Source of the DNA: Phorcus lineatus
Taxonomy: Eukaryota; Mollusca; Gastropoda; Trochida; Trochidae
Length of the DNA: 64,000 nucleotides
Assembly: GCA_921293015.1 (NCBI GenBank)
Contig: OV121088.1
Span: forward strand, 8,493,882 to 8,557,881
Direction of reading: 5' to 3'
In this document: positions 1 through 11,797 of the stretch, one piece after another
How the letters are laid out: every line of letters starts with the position of its first letter
How positions within the stretch are numbered: position 1 is the first letter of the stretch
The notes under the pieces: generated by a model
The model's input: only the letters and a program-made list of their open reading frames with translations
The model's database searches: none
What the model was told of the DNA's origin: nothing
Position numbers and translations under genes: made by a program

Positions 1-3000
1 GAATCAGAAAATTTGCATATGAAAGTGGTGGACCTATTAACCTGTCATGAAAAAAATCATTATAAATGTTTTGTCGGTTTTCTGAGCAATAATTTATCTG
101 TAAACACTCCCTCGTGTCTCGTGAATCGTCTGAACGAAAAATGAACCCGCTTCATAAAGAGATTTTTAAAACAAAGTAATTATTTTTATGAATTTAAAAA
201 AAGAAATTTACTTTATTTTGGCATCACTTTAACAAGATCGTCATTTCTTAAGTAAGAAGGAGAAGATTGCTGAATTGCCCGTGAAAAGTTATACAGTTAG
301 ATTACTAATTTCATTAAAGGCATAATGTTAAAAAATTAATCATCCATCTCATATTCATCACTTTTTAGAATTCCTGCGTCAACTTTTCTCGTTCCTACTC
401 CACTTAAGCCAGTCGTCACAGCATTTTAAGTTACTCTAAATCTTATTTGGTCACCAAAATCCTCTAAAACAACTCTAAATGCACTTTTAAGAAATTCCTT
501 GACTAAGGAAGTAAAGATCCACTCCTTCAGTGTTGTATTGTAGAGTGCCAAAGCACTGAGAGTGTCAAATTTTACAACTTGATAAAAGGAGCGTCACAAG
601 GTAAAGATAAGTGTTATCAGAAAAGTCCCCCCTCCCTTCTCCCCCTCCCTTCTCCCCCTCCCCCCAAACACTAAATACTATTGTAAAATCGATAAAGCTT
701 TGAATTCATTGAAAGCACTACAAATGTGTCACATTGATAAAAAATGTGCAATGTAAGCAAAGTTAACAGCGTGACATGATGTGAGATTTTATTCATTGAG
801 TTCCAGCTGATGGTCTTCCACTGACTAGAATTTCTCTCCAACATCAGTTATTTCTAATTGTGATAAATTTTAATGATCACTGACCTTTTGAAGAAATTAA
901 ATTCTCACCTGTCATTTATGACAAAAAAGAACAAATGATTTATAAAAACCTTTCATTTTTTTTAACAAGAATTATAAAAAGTTAAAGTGCAATTCATACA
1001 ATTGACATATTTTCCTTACTAATTTGACAATTTAACAAGCTTAAGTAGAATCCAAACAATTGACATATTTTCTTCTATAATTAGACAGTGTAACATGTTG
1101 AAGTAGAATTCGAACAATTGACATATTTTCTTTGATAATTAGACCATGTAATTGGAAATGTCACCGAGACAAGTGTCTCTTTAGCCCTCCAACTCCTGCT
1201 CTTTAATGTTTAATTTTGCCCCCGTGCGACACATTACGGAACGTGCTGTTTTTGCGCCTCTTTGTTTTTCCACTAATTTACTGCGGAACTGTTGATGCTC
1301 GGCTCTCTAAAGCGTGCCCTTCTTGTGTGTTTGAACAAATATTGTCTCTCTATTTGTTCAAATCTGCCTCATTTAAGGTCCCTGTGTGGAGCTGTTTGCT
1401 TCTAATCCCTGGCCGCGTGGCCGAGGGTTAGAGACACAGCTCGCTTAGTACCAGAGCCGTAGGAATTTGCGTGTGTAGGGTACAAATGAAGTCAGCATTC
1501 ACACCACTGTTCCCCTGCATTGCTTGAATACCGCCTGTTGTGTTCAACTTTAAACCTTTTCAGTTTGAAAATCCTCCCTCTCATTTCTGTCATTTTCTGT
1601 TTGTTCGAATAATGTTCTTATTTGCGATATCTCAGTAACCATGTGTGGCTTATATTGACAATTTGAAATAATCTGTTTTGAAAATAGTATTTTTTATTTC
1701 TCATTTTTTCATAATGATTTGTTGAGTATAAATGATTTTGTTAAGGTTTTTCAGTAAATTGTAAGATATGAAAAATAATAATACATAATAATTATGATAA
1801 TGATTATTGGACATAATGATTTTAATCATAGTTATTATTTTCATAATAAATTTATCTAATGATTCCTTAAAGATTTTGTTTTAGGTGTAAGATGTAAACA
1901 ACTTACTTTTTATGATGTTAAAAGATAACTAACCATAATTTTAATAATAATTAGTTATTATCAATAGGTGGATTTTCCCTGTAATCTTTGTTCTTACACA
2001 ATCCCATTCATCTAGGGTATTAATTGCTTTGTGAGGAAATTAATTTCCGGTGAGTTTACAAGATAGGACCAAATTCATAAAGAGCAGTCACATGGGGAAC
2101 GTTTTCTTGTTGAAGAAGAAAATGAGTAATCATGTCAACTAAATCATTTCTAACAGATAAAACACTATGGATATCTGACCCTAAACCTGTCAAACAAATA
2201 AAATCAAATTTTGAATTATTTTTTATGTGATAAATAAAGAATAATAAGGCCAACAAAATTATTTTGAGCCCAAGAGATAAAAGACGGCATTGAGAAGGAA
2301 GCGAGTGTCATCGCATGGTTGTGTATCCATGTGATTGAGAGTCTATCGATCTAATCAACTCTTACATGGCGCGTCTATGTCTCTCTCACCTTGTCCCATA
2401 TAGGTAATTTGAAAACTAGATCCAGTAAACTACATTTGTATTGGAAATGTCAGAGCTAATAGACACTTCTTTATTCAATTTTGTTTCTTTGTTGCAAGTC
2501 TTTTTGTGCATTTGAAAGAGTTGTCAAGCTTACAAATATGTCTGTCAACACCATGATAATAGACTTACAACTGATAAGGTCTATTTTAGTATTGAAATAA
2601 TTATATTATGTGTTGAAAGACATTTATGAGATATGATAATTTTGAATTTCATTATTCCTATTAAAGTTTTGCAAAAACCTGATTCAGTGTAAAGAAAAAA
2701 ATTTTTTTTGTTGTAAATCTAAGAATTGATCTTTAGTTCCCTCATTTGTGACTCATAGTAACGAGTCCCCAATCTCTGTTCAATTCTCCAATGTAAAAAA
2801 ACCATTCATACTTTTTCTCTTTTGTAGAGCATTTGACCTAATTCCATTACATTGTTTTAAGAAATTGCCAACCACACCTCTTAATGACGAACATTAATTC
2901 ATGGCTTATGAATTAGTTTATTAAAACACTGAATTTTTCTGTTGCAAGTCAACAGCGATCAGTGCTATCAAAGATTCATTAGATTTGAGCCTGAACTTTT

Positions 3001-6000
3001 TCCCAATATTGATAAGGAAACTTGATAGTATTTATAATGCATGATCTGTCACCAGCGTGATCGATGCAAGTCGGTAGCTCCATTCTTCTCAACCCCACCA
3101 TTCAATACACGCAGTCAACGATCATAATCACCCCTGGCAGTAGATGAAAGGGGAGGTTTTTACTTAAGTTTGGTGTTAATTTCATTATAATGCAATAAAA
3201 TGTCACAATTTTGTTATATGCCCACATTCTGTTTTTTAAGTTTGTTTTTATTCATTGGTATAAATCCTCTCTGTATCAGTAATGTTTTAGTATTTCATTA
3301 AATTCTGATCAAAATATTGATAATGATGAAAAAAATATCCCCAAAAAAATAATTGACATTTTAACTGTTTATATTTGAGATAATGGTGAGGTGAGGTTTT
3401 TAAAATGGAGAAAATATTTTGAAGTCGATTTTAATTTGTTAGAGAGAGTGCATTCAGGTTGTTTGTAATGTCAAGGTCAATCTGTGAAATGACGTAATAT
3501 GGAATATTGATATCCCATTGCTTTCTAAGAAGTTTTTACAATTTGTTCTTTATTTGTAAGCGAGAATGCATTCAAAGTTGTGTTATGTTAGTGTCATTTT
3601 GGAACAGTTGGATATTGTCGTGTCATTTTGTGACATGATGTATGATGTCATGTCAACCCTCGTAATACATTTCTATAACATGTGCACTCAGCTGGAGGCC
3701 AGTGCTTGCTCCTTCTTTCAGACGACCTGTTGTCAATGACATCAATATTTTCATTTTGTGATTGGTTAAAAGTAGCTATAGTAGTGCGTAAACATAATTT
3801 TTTTCCCAATATGAACAAACATGTCGAGACAGAAAACTGAAAACGTTCGGAAAAAATACTGTTTGAAATATTCTGAATAGGCAATTTACAAAATCTGTAT
3901 AATCAATACAGATGGACACATGTTTAAGTATAATGATTTCAATGAAATTATCAACTGATTGGATCTTTTGGTGATAAAAGTTTATGTACAATAGATATCT
4001 CCCAGTGTGTGTGATTATAGAACAATTTGTATGCACAATGTGTCACATCTGTATGCAAAGTGTTACAAATTGTTGCAAAATGTTACAAAGTAATGCAGAA
4101 GCCAGGTGTTGTTGTTGGAATCAAGCAATATCATTGGACGAACAACACAACTGTTTATCAATACCAGGTATACAGTCTCTTCCAAAGCGGCAATAATACA
4201 CGCCATATTTCCTCAAAATGCAGCCATGGAGTTCAATTTCATTTTAGATTTGCAAACATACTGAATTATAATGCCACTCCAATTCTGAATGTCGCTCCGT
4301 TGTTTCATGATATCAAATTCTGAAATTTACCTGTAAATAATGATATCATGTTATTTTCGCTCATAGTAAACATAATATTATATTCTATGACTTCTGCGGA
4401 GCACAAGCAGGATTATTCCACTGAAAAACCTTGTATTCTGTTGCAATGGTATCACACAACATAGAATGGTGTAGATGCCACGCATGGTGTCACTCAGACA
4501 AGAGGGAACAATCTCAATTAGATGCATTTTTATTGAGACGGAATATCGGAAAAGGACATTAATAAATCAGACCAAATGTTTTCATGAATATCAGTGTCTC
4601 ATGCAGCCAGGGAAGACAGTAAAGATGCGATGGGTCCTTTCACATGCAGACACCGATATGCCGATTAACGGAAATCTGTGAATACAGACACACGGGCAAA
4701 TGTCATCCTATGCAGATAGGAATCGATATATTGATAATTATGCATGAAGGATGCATATGTTGCACAAAACAGATCTTTAGTTATTGCATTACTGCCATAT
4801 TTGACTTTATTGTTTGACTCTAACTTCTGAAATCGTCAATAACCTTGGAATAATGGTGGGAGCATAACATTGATATTGTAATCAACAGATCAATTAGATG
4901 AATATTCTGTTATAAATAACTTGTGTATTTCAATTTTTTAACAAGAATAACAAAAGTATTTTCTTGACTTGTTTATTATTGTTATTTACATGAATAACCT
5001 TTTTATTCAAGAACAGCATTTTAAAAATATTTTAAAAAAAATAAATTTTCCTTTGTAATCTGAATGGATATATGATATAGACAAAAATAATAAGACATAC
5101 AAGATTTGTGTTGACAGTCAAATCAATGGACAGCTTCTCTGGGTTTTTAGAAAAAGAATTGATTCCTGTGGGGGTTGTTTTTGTGCCAGGTTTGAATTTG
5201 CTTGGCCTTGTTATCGATCAGGAGAAGCAAATTGCACAAAATGAAATGTGTGAAGTGATTAACAATGTATGTGCTAATCCCTGTTTCTGCTAGTCTGTAT
5301 CTGTCCTTTTAGAGTTTGTAGGTCAGTCAAATGTCTACATGAATAAAAGTAGATTTGTCTTTTTAATTGCATGACAATAAAAATTTCAATGAAAAAGTGG
5401 AAAAACAGGCTTTTCACGGAAACTATGAATGTCAAGCTGAATTTCTAATCTGTTATGATATATGTCAGCTGACTATTATTATCAAAGATTGTTCTTAGCA
5501 ATATTGATTCAACTGGCTTTGTGAGATAAAAACATTTACCAAGAATAGAAAATGATCTTATCAGATTTTATATTTTTTAAAAACTTTTTATTCGAGAGAA
5601 AATTCGGGTAGGCTTTGCATGAACGTTAAATATATTAATTTGAAATTCCTCATGTTAAAAATGTTATATAAGCAAGGATCTGTTTTGATGTTTTGGTTGT
5701 TCTTAAATCTGTATTTTAGTTAAATATTATTTTGTGCAGCTGTGTACAACCATTTCACATTTGTACTATGGGTAAGGACACGTTCATGTAAGAATAAAAC
5801 AACCTCAATCAACAATCTATGCATGTTATGAAGAGTAAAAACTTCCTTGCATTACCTGAAGAAATATTTTTGTTGGTATGTAAATAACGAACACCTTCCC
5901 CCTCGTCTTTATGTACACTAAACTAACATCCCATTGAAAATTCTACTGAAAAGGCTTCTTAGATCCTGTTTGTTGGAACGTCTTTTGAAAAAAAATATTT

Positions 6001-6109
6001 ATTCCTCTCAAGACTAATTGTAAAAAATGGGGTCAGAATAATGTTTATGTTACTTGAGCAGGTGACATTCATCATCCCCCCACCTGTATCTACCTGTATT
6101 TACCTTAAC
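1..6109. other. AT-rich non-coding stretch
   Basis: No convincing coding region is seen on either strand; open frames are short (under 100 codons), lack splice context and have biased, non-protein-like composition. It holds a C/T-rich patch near 627-665, a three-copy 58-bp repeat (listed separately) and scattered slightly GC-richer islands near 1150-1500, 2270-2400 and 3030-3140. Those islands could be regulatory, but nothing in the sequence proves it. Confidence 0.6.
975..1150. repeat. 58-bp tandem repeat, three copies
   Basis: The core ACAATTGACATATTTTC recurs at 998, 1056 and 1114, a constant 58-bp spacing, with TTAGACA- and AAGTAGAAT-type sequence shared between copies. The copies are diverged. 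No coding role is seen. Confidence 0.8.
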
Positions 6110-6725
6110 GAAGCTGAATGGAGAGAGACTGGCGTGTGTGTGTGTGTGGATTGAGACGGCACGGATGGACGAACGGACGCCCGGGCCACCTCCGATCTGA
6201 CCCAGGTGGAATGCTCGTTAAGGTGTGAGAGACTCAGGTGAGAGAAAGGTAGACACAGTTCGCTTCAGTTCAGCTTGAGGGTAGGGTAGACTAAGCTGTG
6301 GAGACCGAGTTACGAAGAGGGCTACAGGGTATAGCAGTGAGAGAGGGAGAGATATACACCTCAAGGCTGAAGGCGGTAGGAATTAGCACAGGACCAACGT
6401 ACATACATTCTCTACTTTGACACCTTGCACTACGACACACTGTACTGCTGTGATCGAATCGGACAAGTGTGTGTAGGGGATCCTTCTGCTTCAAACTGGA
6501 CCCAGGCCTGTGTTTTGTAACCGTGTTTGTGCTGAAGTTGTATGTGTGCTGTAGAGTACGGATAGTGAGTGTCCTCGTGGCTCTTGGTCATGCTGTTAAT
6601 GGATTAAGGAGAGTACCTGAGTACAGACAGAAGCGGACTGACAGACACCAGCACGGATGTACCCATCTCCTGTGTGGGGCCTTGGACTCTCCCCCTTGCC
6701 TCCCCCCTACAAGATACAGGTACAC
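6110..6725 (+). promoter_or_regulatory. CpG-richer island, candidate 5' exon of a host gene
   Basis: This stretch is visibly richer in G+C and CpG than its surroundings and resembles a promoter-proximal 5' leader. Two donor-like sites are visible. A strong one, CAG|GTGAGA, has its exon end at 6237. A weaker one, ACAG|GTACAC, has its exon end at 6719. An ATG at 6657 opens 21 codons (Met-Tyr-Pro-Ser start, proline-rich, ending Tyr-Lys-Ile-Gln) that run exactly to the second donor in phase 0. The Kozak context there is weak (C at -3). A (GT)n run sits near 6134-6149. No downstream exon can be matched within the next 10 kb, so the gene is unidentified and may connect to exons beyond the window. 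Confidence 0.35.
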
Positions 6726-7088
6726 CCTTACTCAGTTAGGGCAGTGGGATTGATTACATGTCCCATATCTCGATATCTGCCATGTCTCCATTACATTTCA
6801 GTACATAGCTGCCTGCCACCAGTAAATGAGTCCATTTTGTGCACTCCTTGTACTGGCCTACTGAGTTGTTCTTTTGTTGCTCTCCCTTCTTGTCTCTCTC
6901 TCTTCTCAGACCTGATGATCCTTTCTTATCCAAATGCTCCTCCTCTCCCTCCCTCCCCCAATCCATAATCTCTGTCATTCCCCCATCTTCTTTCCACATC
7001 TATCATCTATTTCTCCAATTTATTAACTTTTTTCTTTCACCCTTTCTCTCCCTCCCCCGTCTTCTGTTTCCTTCTACCTGACTATTTG

Positions 7089-7325
<237 letters not shown>

Positions 7326-7649
7326 CCCCTCCCTCCCTCGATGGTTATCTTCTCTCTCAATTCTTCCCCTATACTCTCAGTGTCTGTATGTACAGTACCT
7401 ACTGCAAGGCGACATGCTTGTGGTAGTTGGGATGTTGACAAGCAGTAATCAGGTCTACAGGATATGCACACACTCACATGCCAAGGCAGAGAAGTCAACT
7501 CTCAGCTCATTAGTACACACCAGTCTGCATACACACCATTCTTAAACATCGACCAAGGCATATCTTCTTATGGTACTTCATCTGGTGGATGTACTCACAT
7601 TGACTCATATTTGAAGTCGTTCTTGCACATGAGACACCGTCTCCCATGA

Positions 7650-9600
7650 GACATGTCCTCATTTCTAGTATTTATAATATGACCTGACTTTGTCATTTGA
7701 TATAACCATAACCCAGGTGTTATTTTTATTTTGTTTTACTCTTCTATCCGGAAATTCTTTGTTTTCTTCAGTCTTGATAATAAAATATTATTAATTATTG
7801 AGATAATTTTATCGGTCTCCTGTAAGGATTCTGTTACGTTTCCTGTTGGAGCAACAAACATAACTGTTAGGTAGGTTCTTATTTGTACCAAAATATTTTC
7901 TTCATGTTTAGATTACCTTGTCTTTTTCCCTACATGCTGTTAATGGCTGAAATATTATACAATAACTCGCTCATTTTCCCTACAACCTTGTTACTTACAA
8001 ATTAATTAAGGATATTGGAATTTTTATGATTGATATTTCAACAGTGTCTCAAGTAAGTTATATATCTTTATTCATAATTACAAAATTGTCATTTATCCTT
8101 GACTATTTTTGTCCACATATTTGGTATAAGCTGTCACATTAAGGTGACAGTTAATTTGCTGTGAGCAGTTGAATGACTGAGGGCTATCTAGTGGATCTTC
8201 TATTCCCAGTTTGGTAAGGTCATGGGTTTATTTGATCCAGCCACAGGCTCATGACTTCATAGACTCTAAATAGAATGTAGACCAATGTTCAGATTAGGTA
8301 TATAACATTTAAAAAAAAAAAAAAAAAAAATTTTTTTTACTTCCTTCATGAATATCAAGTAAATAATAAACCAATGATGTAGGCCCACTCTTAGTCCTTA
8401 GACCAAGGGCTATCTAGAGGACGGCATAGGGGTCAGATTCAGTCCTCTATGACCAGTTAGGTCAGGGTGTCACTTTATCCATCCACTGGTTCATGAGTTC
8501 ACTGTGACCACAGACACAATCAGAAAGGTATGACTAATCTTTCGATCAGGTTATACCTAAAATTTCCTGACTTGATGAGTTTTAAGTAAAAATGTCAACT
8601 GAAGTAGAATCATTCGTAGCCCATACCTTGTACCATAAGTAGCTTATTTGTACCATAGGCCTCTGACCTTTAACGAAGATATTGACTTGATTTTTGGACT
8701 TGAACTTATTTACCTCAAGAGTTGCTTCTGAACAAGTTGCAAATCAAAATGGCTGCTAGAGACATAGTATCATTGCCTAAGGTTAAGTCTGATTTACAGA
8801 ATTTTCTAATGTCATACTGAGGATAATCTTTTACCTACAAATTATATAAGAACTTCTTGAGATCTTTACTTCCTGATCATACTATTGATTTATTATGTAA
8901 TATTCATGTTTTATGTGTTGTTTTTACCTGTAAGGTTATATTCCATAATTTGCACACAAACTGTAGTTATGATATTCTTGCTATTAGTTGATATAATTTT
9001 ATGTTTTAATTTTAATATTTTATAATCTATATTGAATAGTGTACAAGATTTTTCTTGTGTGTGATATCATTAATAATTTCCTGTTTTCATAACGATTGGT
9101 AAAACCTTGGTAGATGCAGCAGTGTACTGTATTAATATGCATTAACTTAAGCCTTGAACCTTCTAATGTGTTTATAAAGCCAATGTTAGTATTGTACTAT
9201 GTATACTGGCTAAGATATTGTGTAAGTCAAAATCTGACAAATAATTATTTTGAAGCCTTGTTCACAGTTATTTTTCCCATTCAGCAAATCTAGTTTTGTA
9301 AATTAAACGACTATTAAAACAAGTTGGCTACCTTTCAAAAAAGGAATCCAATCCATGGAGAAGCGCACTGAGGCCACTTTCTGCTAGAACAATTGCTGAC
9401 ATGCTAGCATTGATTGTTACTCATCAGCTTATTATATAGTCGAACTTCGTTGACCCGTATCCAGTATGTCTGGTTCATTATATTTTCTATTTGATACATA
9501 TAACCGGACATCTTGCTATCCCGATCGTCTGCGGGCTTAAGGAAAGCACTCGGGTAAACAGAACCTTCATCATCAAAGTAAAATTCAACACAATATTTTA
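7650..9600. other. AT-rich non-coding stretch
   Basis: No gene is seen. It includes a 20-A run followed directly by eight T (8311-8338) and a diverged duplication of about 130-150 bp. The sequence near 9437-9555 has several short GC-containing inverted segments (GACCCG, CCCGA/TCGGG). It may be the outer part of the Helitron or a separate element. Confidence 0.5.
8181..8575. repeat. Diverged direct duplication, offset about 226 bp
   Basis: GGGCTATCTAG recurs at 8181 and 8407. It is followed in both copies by related sequence containing CAGTT-GGT-AGG and a CATGA-TTCA segment. The copies are old and gapped. Confidence 0.5.
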
Positions 9601-9608
9601 TACAAAAA

Positions 9609-9614
9609 TTTTAT
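9609..9614 (-). terminator. Poly(A) signal for the RPA-like gene
   Basis: The plus-strand TTTATT reads AATAAA on the minus strand, about 210 nt beyond the stop codon of the RPA-like gene, in AT-rich sequence. Such hexamers are common by chance here, so only the position supports it. Confidence 0.45.
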
Positions 9615-9631
9615 TAAGCAAATAACCTTAC

Positions 9632-9762
9632 AGGTATTTTGATTTATCAAGTCATATAGTTAGGGTCGAATCACAAGTCATGTCCACATTTTTTCAGTCT
9701 GTGTAGGTTATGCACATGGCCACAAGCCTTAGAGCCTTCTCTCGCATATAGGTAATGTCCAC
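9632..9762 (-). pseudogene. Duplicated, broken copy of the RPA-like gene 3' end
   Basis: This stretch repeats the last coding part and 3' flank of the RPA-like gene (9788-9933), offset by about 156-169 bp. On the minus strand it still reads as an ITYMREKAL-type peptide matching the gene's C-terminal ITYMREKALSLVGMCI. A TGA at 9694-9696 then truncates it, and it lacks an 18-nt segment present in the real copy. It lies downstream of the functional stop, so it would be 3' UTR. It looks like a tandem duplication that left a dead tail. Confidence 0.85.
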
Positions 9763-9825
9763 CGAAATTAAGCAACTAAAACTAATAAGTATTTTGATTG
9801 ATTAAGTCACATAGTTAAGGTCCAA

Positions 9826-11548
9826 TTACATGTCCACATTGATTTGCTTGCACACATTTTTGCAGTCTGTGTACTTAATGCACATGCCCACAAGGCTTAG
9901 GGCCTTCTCTCGCATATAGGTTATGTCCATCATTGTGGTGAGCACCTCACCCTTTAGACGGAAGAGTTCTTTCACTATTGGGAGGAAAAGGGTGACTTCC
10001 TCGCAGCTTGTATCATCTTTGGTGATAAGCACCCGCATCATAGTGCACTCATTAGCAAATGATGCTTTCACCTTCTTATTGCAAATTTGACACAAGAGCA
10101 TAAATTCCCCGCCATCTTCTACAGTTTGAAGTTTCCCACTGTGACATCCACCTCGGCTGCAGCCGTAGTAGCAATCAAGATACATAATGGCATCTATGGT
10201 ACCACGCTTCCACAAAGCTGGTGTTTCATACACTTCAAAGGAAACTTTGTCGTCCTCTTCTGTTGGGTCCACATTCAGATCTTCATCTTCATTGATGATC
10301 TGGAAAAATGTGATCAGATGTAAACAACGCAGCTGACAGATACTATAAATCGCAGACATAACATTATTTATACTTTAGAAGGATCGACATTGAGTTTCAT
10401 TCTATACTCAGTGTATATATGGTATATACCTTAGAAACCTGTCAAACTTAAATGTATGTTCATACAGGTATACATGTAAGGATCACTCAACCATGTATGC
10501 AATTAGAAACCTAAGTAATGATTGAAAGAAGATCATACATACCTCCATTGATGTATACTGCGTAGTAGACACCTTTTTCTCTTGAGCTTTCTCGAATAGT
10601 TTCACCCGGCATCTCCTCATGCGCACAAGGTCGCCTTCTTGACAGTAGCCCACCCAGTCTCCCCACACCGCAACCTTAATGGCACTTGTGTTGTCACGAA
10701 CTAACAGTTCCTGGAAGTTGAGGACTTCGTCATATGCCGTCTTCTTTGTTTTTGGAGATGTCTGAAGCATAATTCCAAATTTGTTATATATCCACTCTGA
10801 AATTTCAGGAAGATACCGGTAAATGACAATGTAAGTGATCTACATGTAGGTCCAGAATTGGTTTGGCGTTAGGAACACACATAATAATAACAATAATAAT
10901 CATAATGTATACTTACTGATGGTACATTATTACCCCGAAGGAATTGTATATTTGATGACTAGCGAAGGTATAAGTCCGTACTTCCCTGTGTTCAGGTACC
11001 CATTTGTACAGCTGGTTAGACTGAGTACAATACGAATGACATGCCTTGCCCAAAGAAACAACACAGTATCCGACCAAGGTCATAAATCTTAACCCGGATA
11101 CATAAGCTTGATAATTTAGCATAAACAAATGAATTGTGTATACCTTTATGACTTTCCCCTTCAAGCTGACCAAACTTCGGGGGGAAGACTGCAGACAATC
11201 TTTGATGGTCATGAGGCCGTCCTTTGGCAAAGTGGGCAGGCTGTCCTTGATTTCATCCGGAACAATCGTGGACTTGCATACGCCGACTCTTGTACGTGTG
11301 GTGATTGCCAAATATGACCCTTTGTTTATTGCATTCACGAGAAATACACCTCCATTCTTGATAAAATTGGAATGGATATCCACGTTGTAAACCGTGGCGG
11401 TGCAGCTGCCTGTATCATCGGCAAGAGAGACATAAAAGCGTGGCTTTCCTTGCGTCTTTACTATGTCTCCAACATCCATACATGTTACTCTGAGCGTGAC
11501 ATTGGTATCAACTGGCTTCTCCAATGCATTCTTTATTGACACTGGCAT
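9826..11548 (-). CDS. RPA-like single-stranded-DNA-binding protein of the Helitron (three exons)
   Basis: Proposed exons on the minus strand are 11548-11144, 10761-10543 and 10299-9826. The donors are AAG|GTATAC and GAG|GTATGT; the acceptors are CTTCAG| and TTTTTCCAG|. All junctions are phase 0 and each exon is a multiple of three, giving a 365-residue protein. Residues about 15-95 look like an OB fold (a VTLRVTCMDVGDIV stretch, then YVSLADDTGSCTATVYNV). A second OB-like segment spans exon 2. Exon 3 carries a zinc ribbon, C255-x4-C260-x17-C278-x2-C281, as in the C-terminal part of RPA70. Helitrons of plants and several invertebrates are known to carry such genes, which presumably coat single-stranded transposition intermediates. 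The ATG at 11548 sits directly after an acceptor-like TTTTGCAG, so a further 5' exon is possible. It starts 249 nt after the helicase stop, on the same strand. Confidence 0.82.
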
Positions 11549-11797
11549 CTGCAAAACATAAGCGACGCAATGTAATGAGCAAAATAAGCTTAAAAATATA
11601 TAGCTTTGTAATATAAGCAGAAAGATATATATGTATGCGTTTATTGAGCATATGTTGGAATATATCTATGCGGTTATACAGAGCATTTTGTTCATTTGGT
11701 TTGTTTGGATATATTGGCATAAAATCTGACAAATAATCCCAAATGCTCTGATAAGGCATAAATTATTATAATAATTCGCATATGGATATAATGTATG

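Noticed and set aside
1411-1435. tRNA-Ser-like A box (CGTGGCCGAGGGTTAG)
   Set aside because: No B box, no acceptor or anticodon stem follows; chance match.
5108-5293. 61-codon open frame
   Set aside because: Needs a non-ATG start, has no splice signals or conserved motif; treated as chance.
9383-9405. Possible Helitron 3' end (CTAG after a weak hairpin, minus strand)
   Set aside because: The hairpin is short and AT-rich and the next base is C, not the expected T; too weak to set the boundary.
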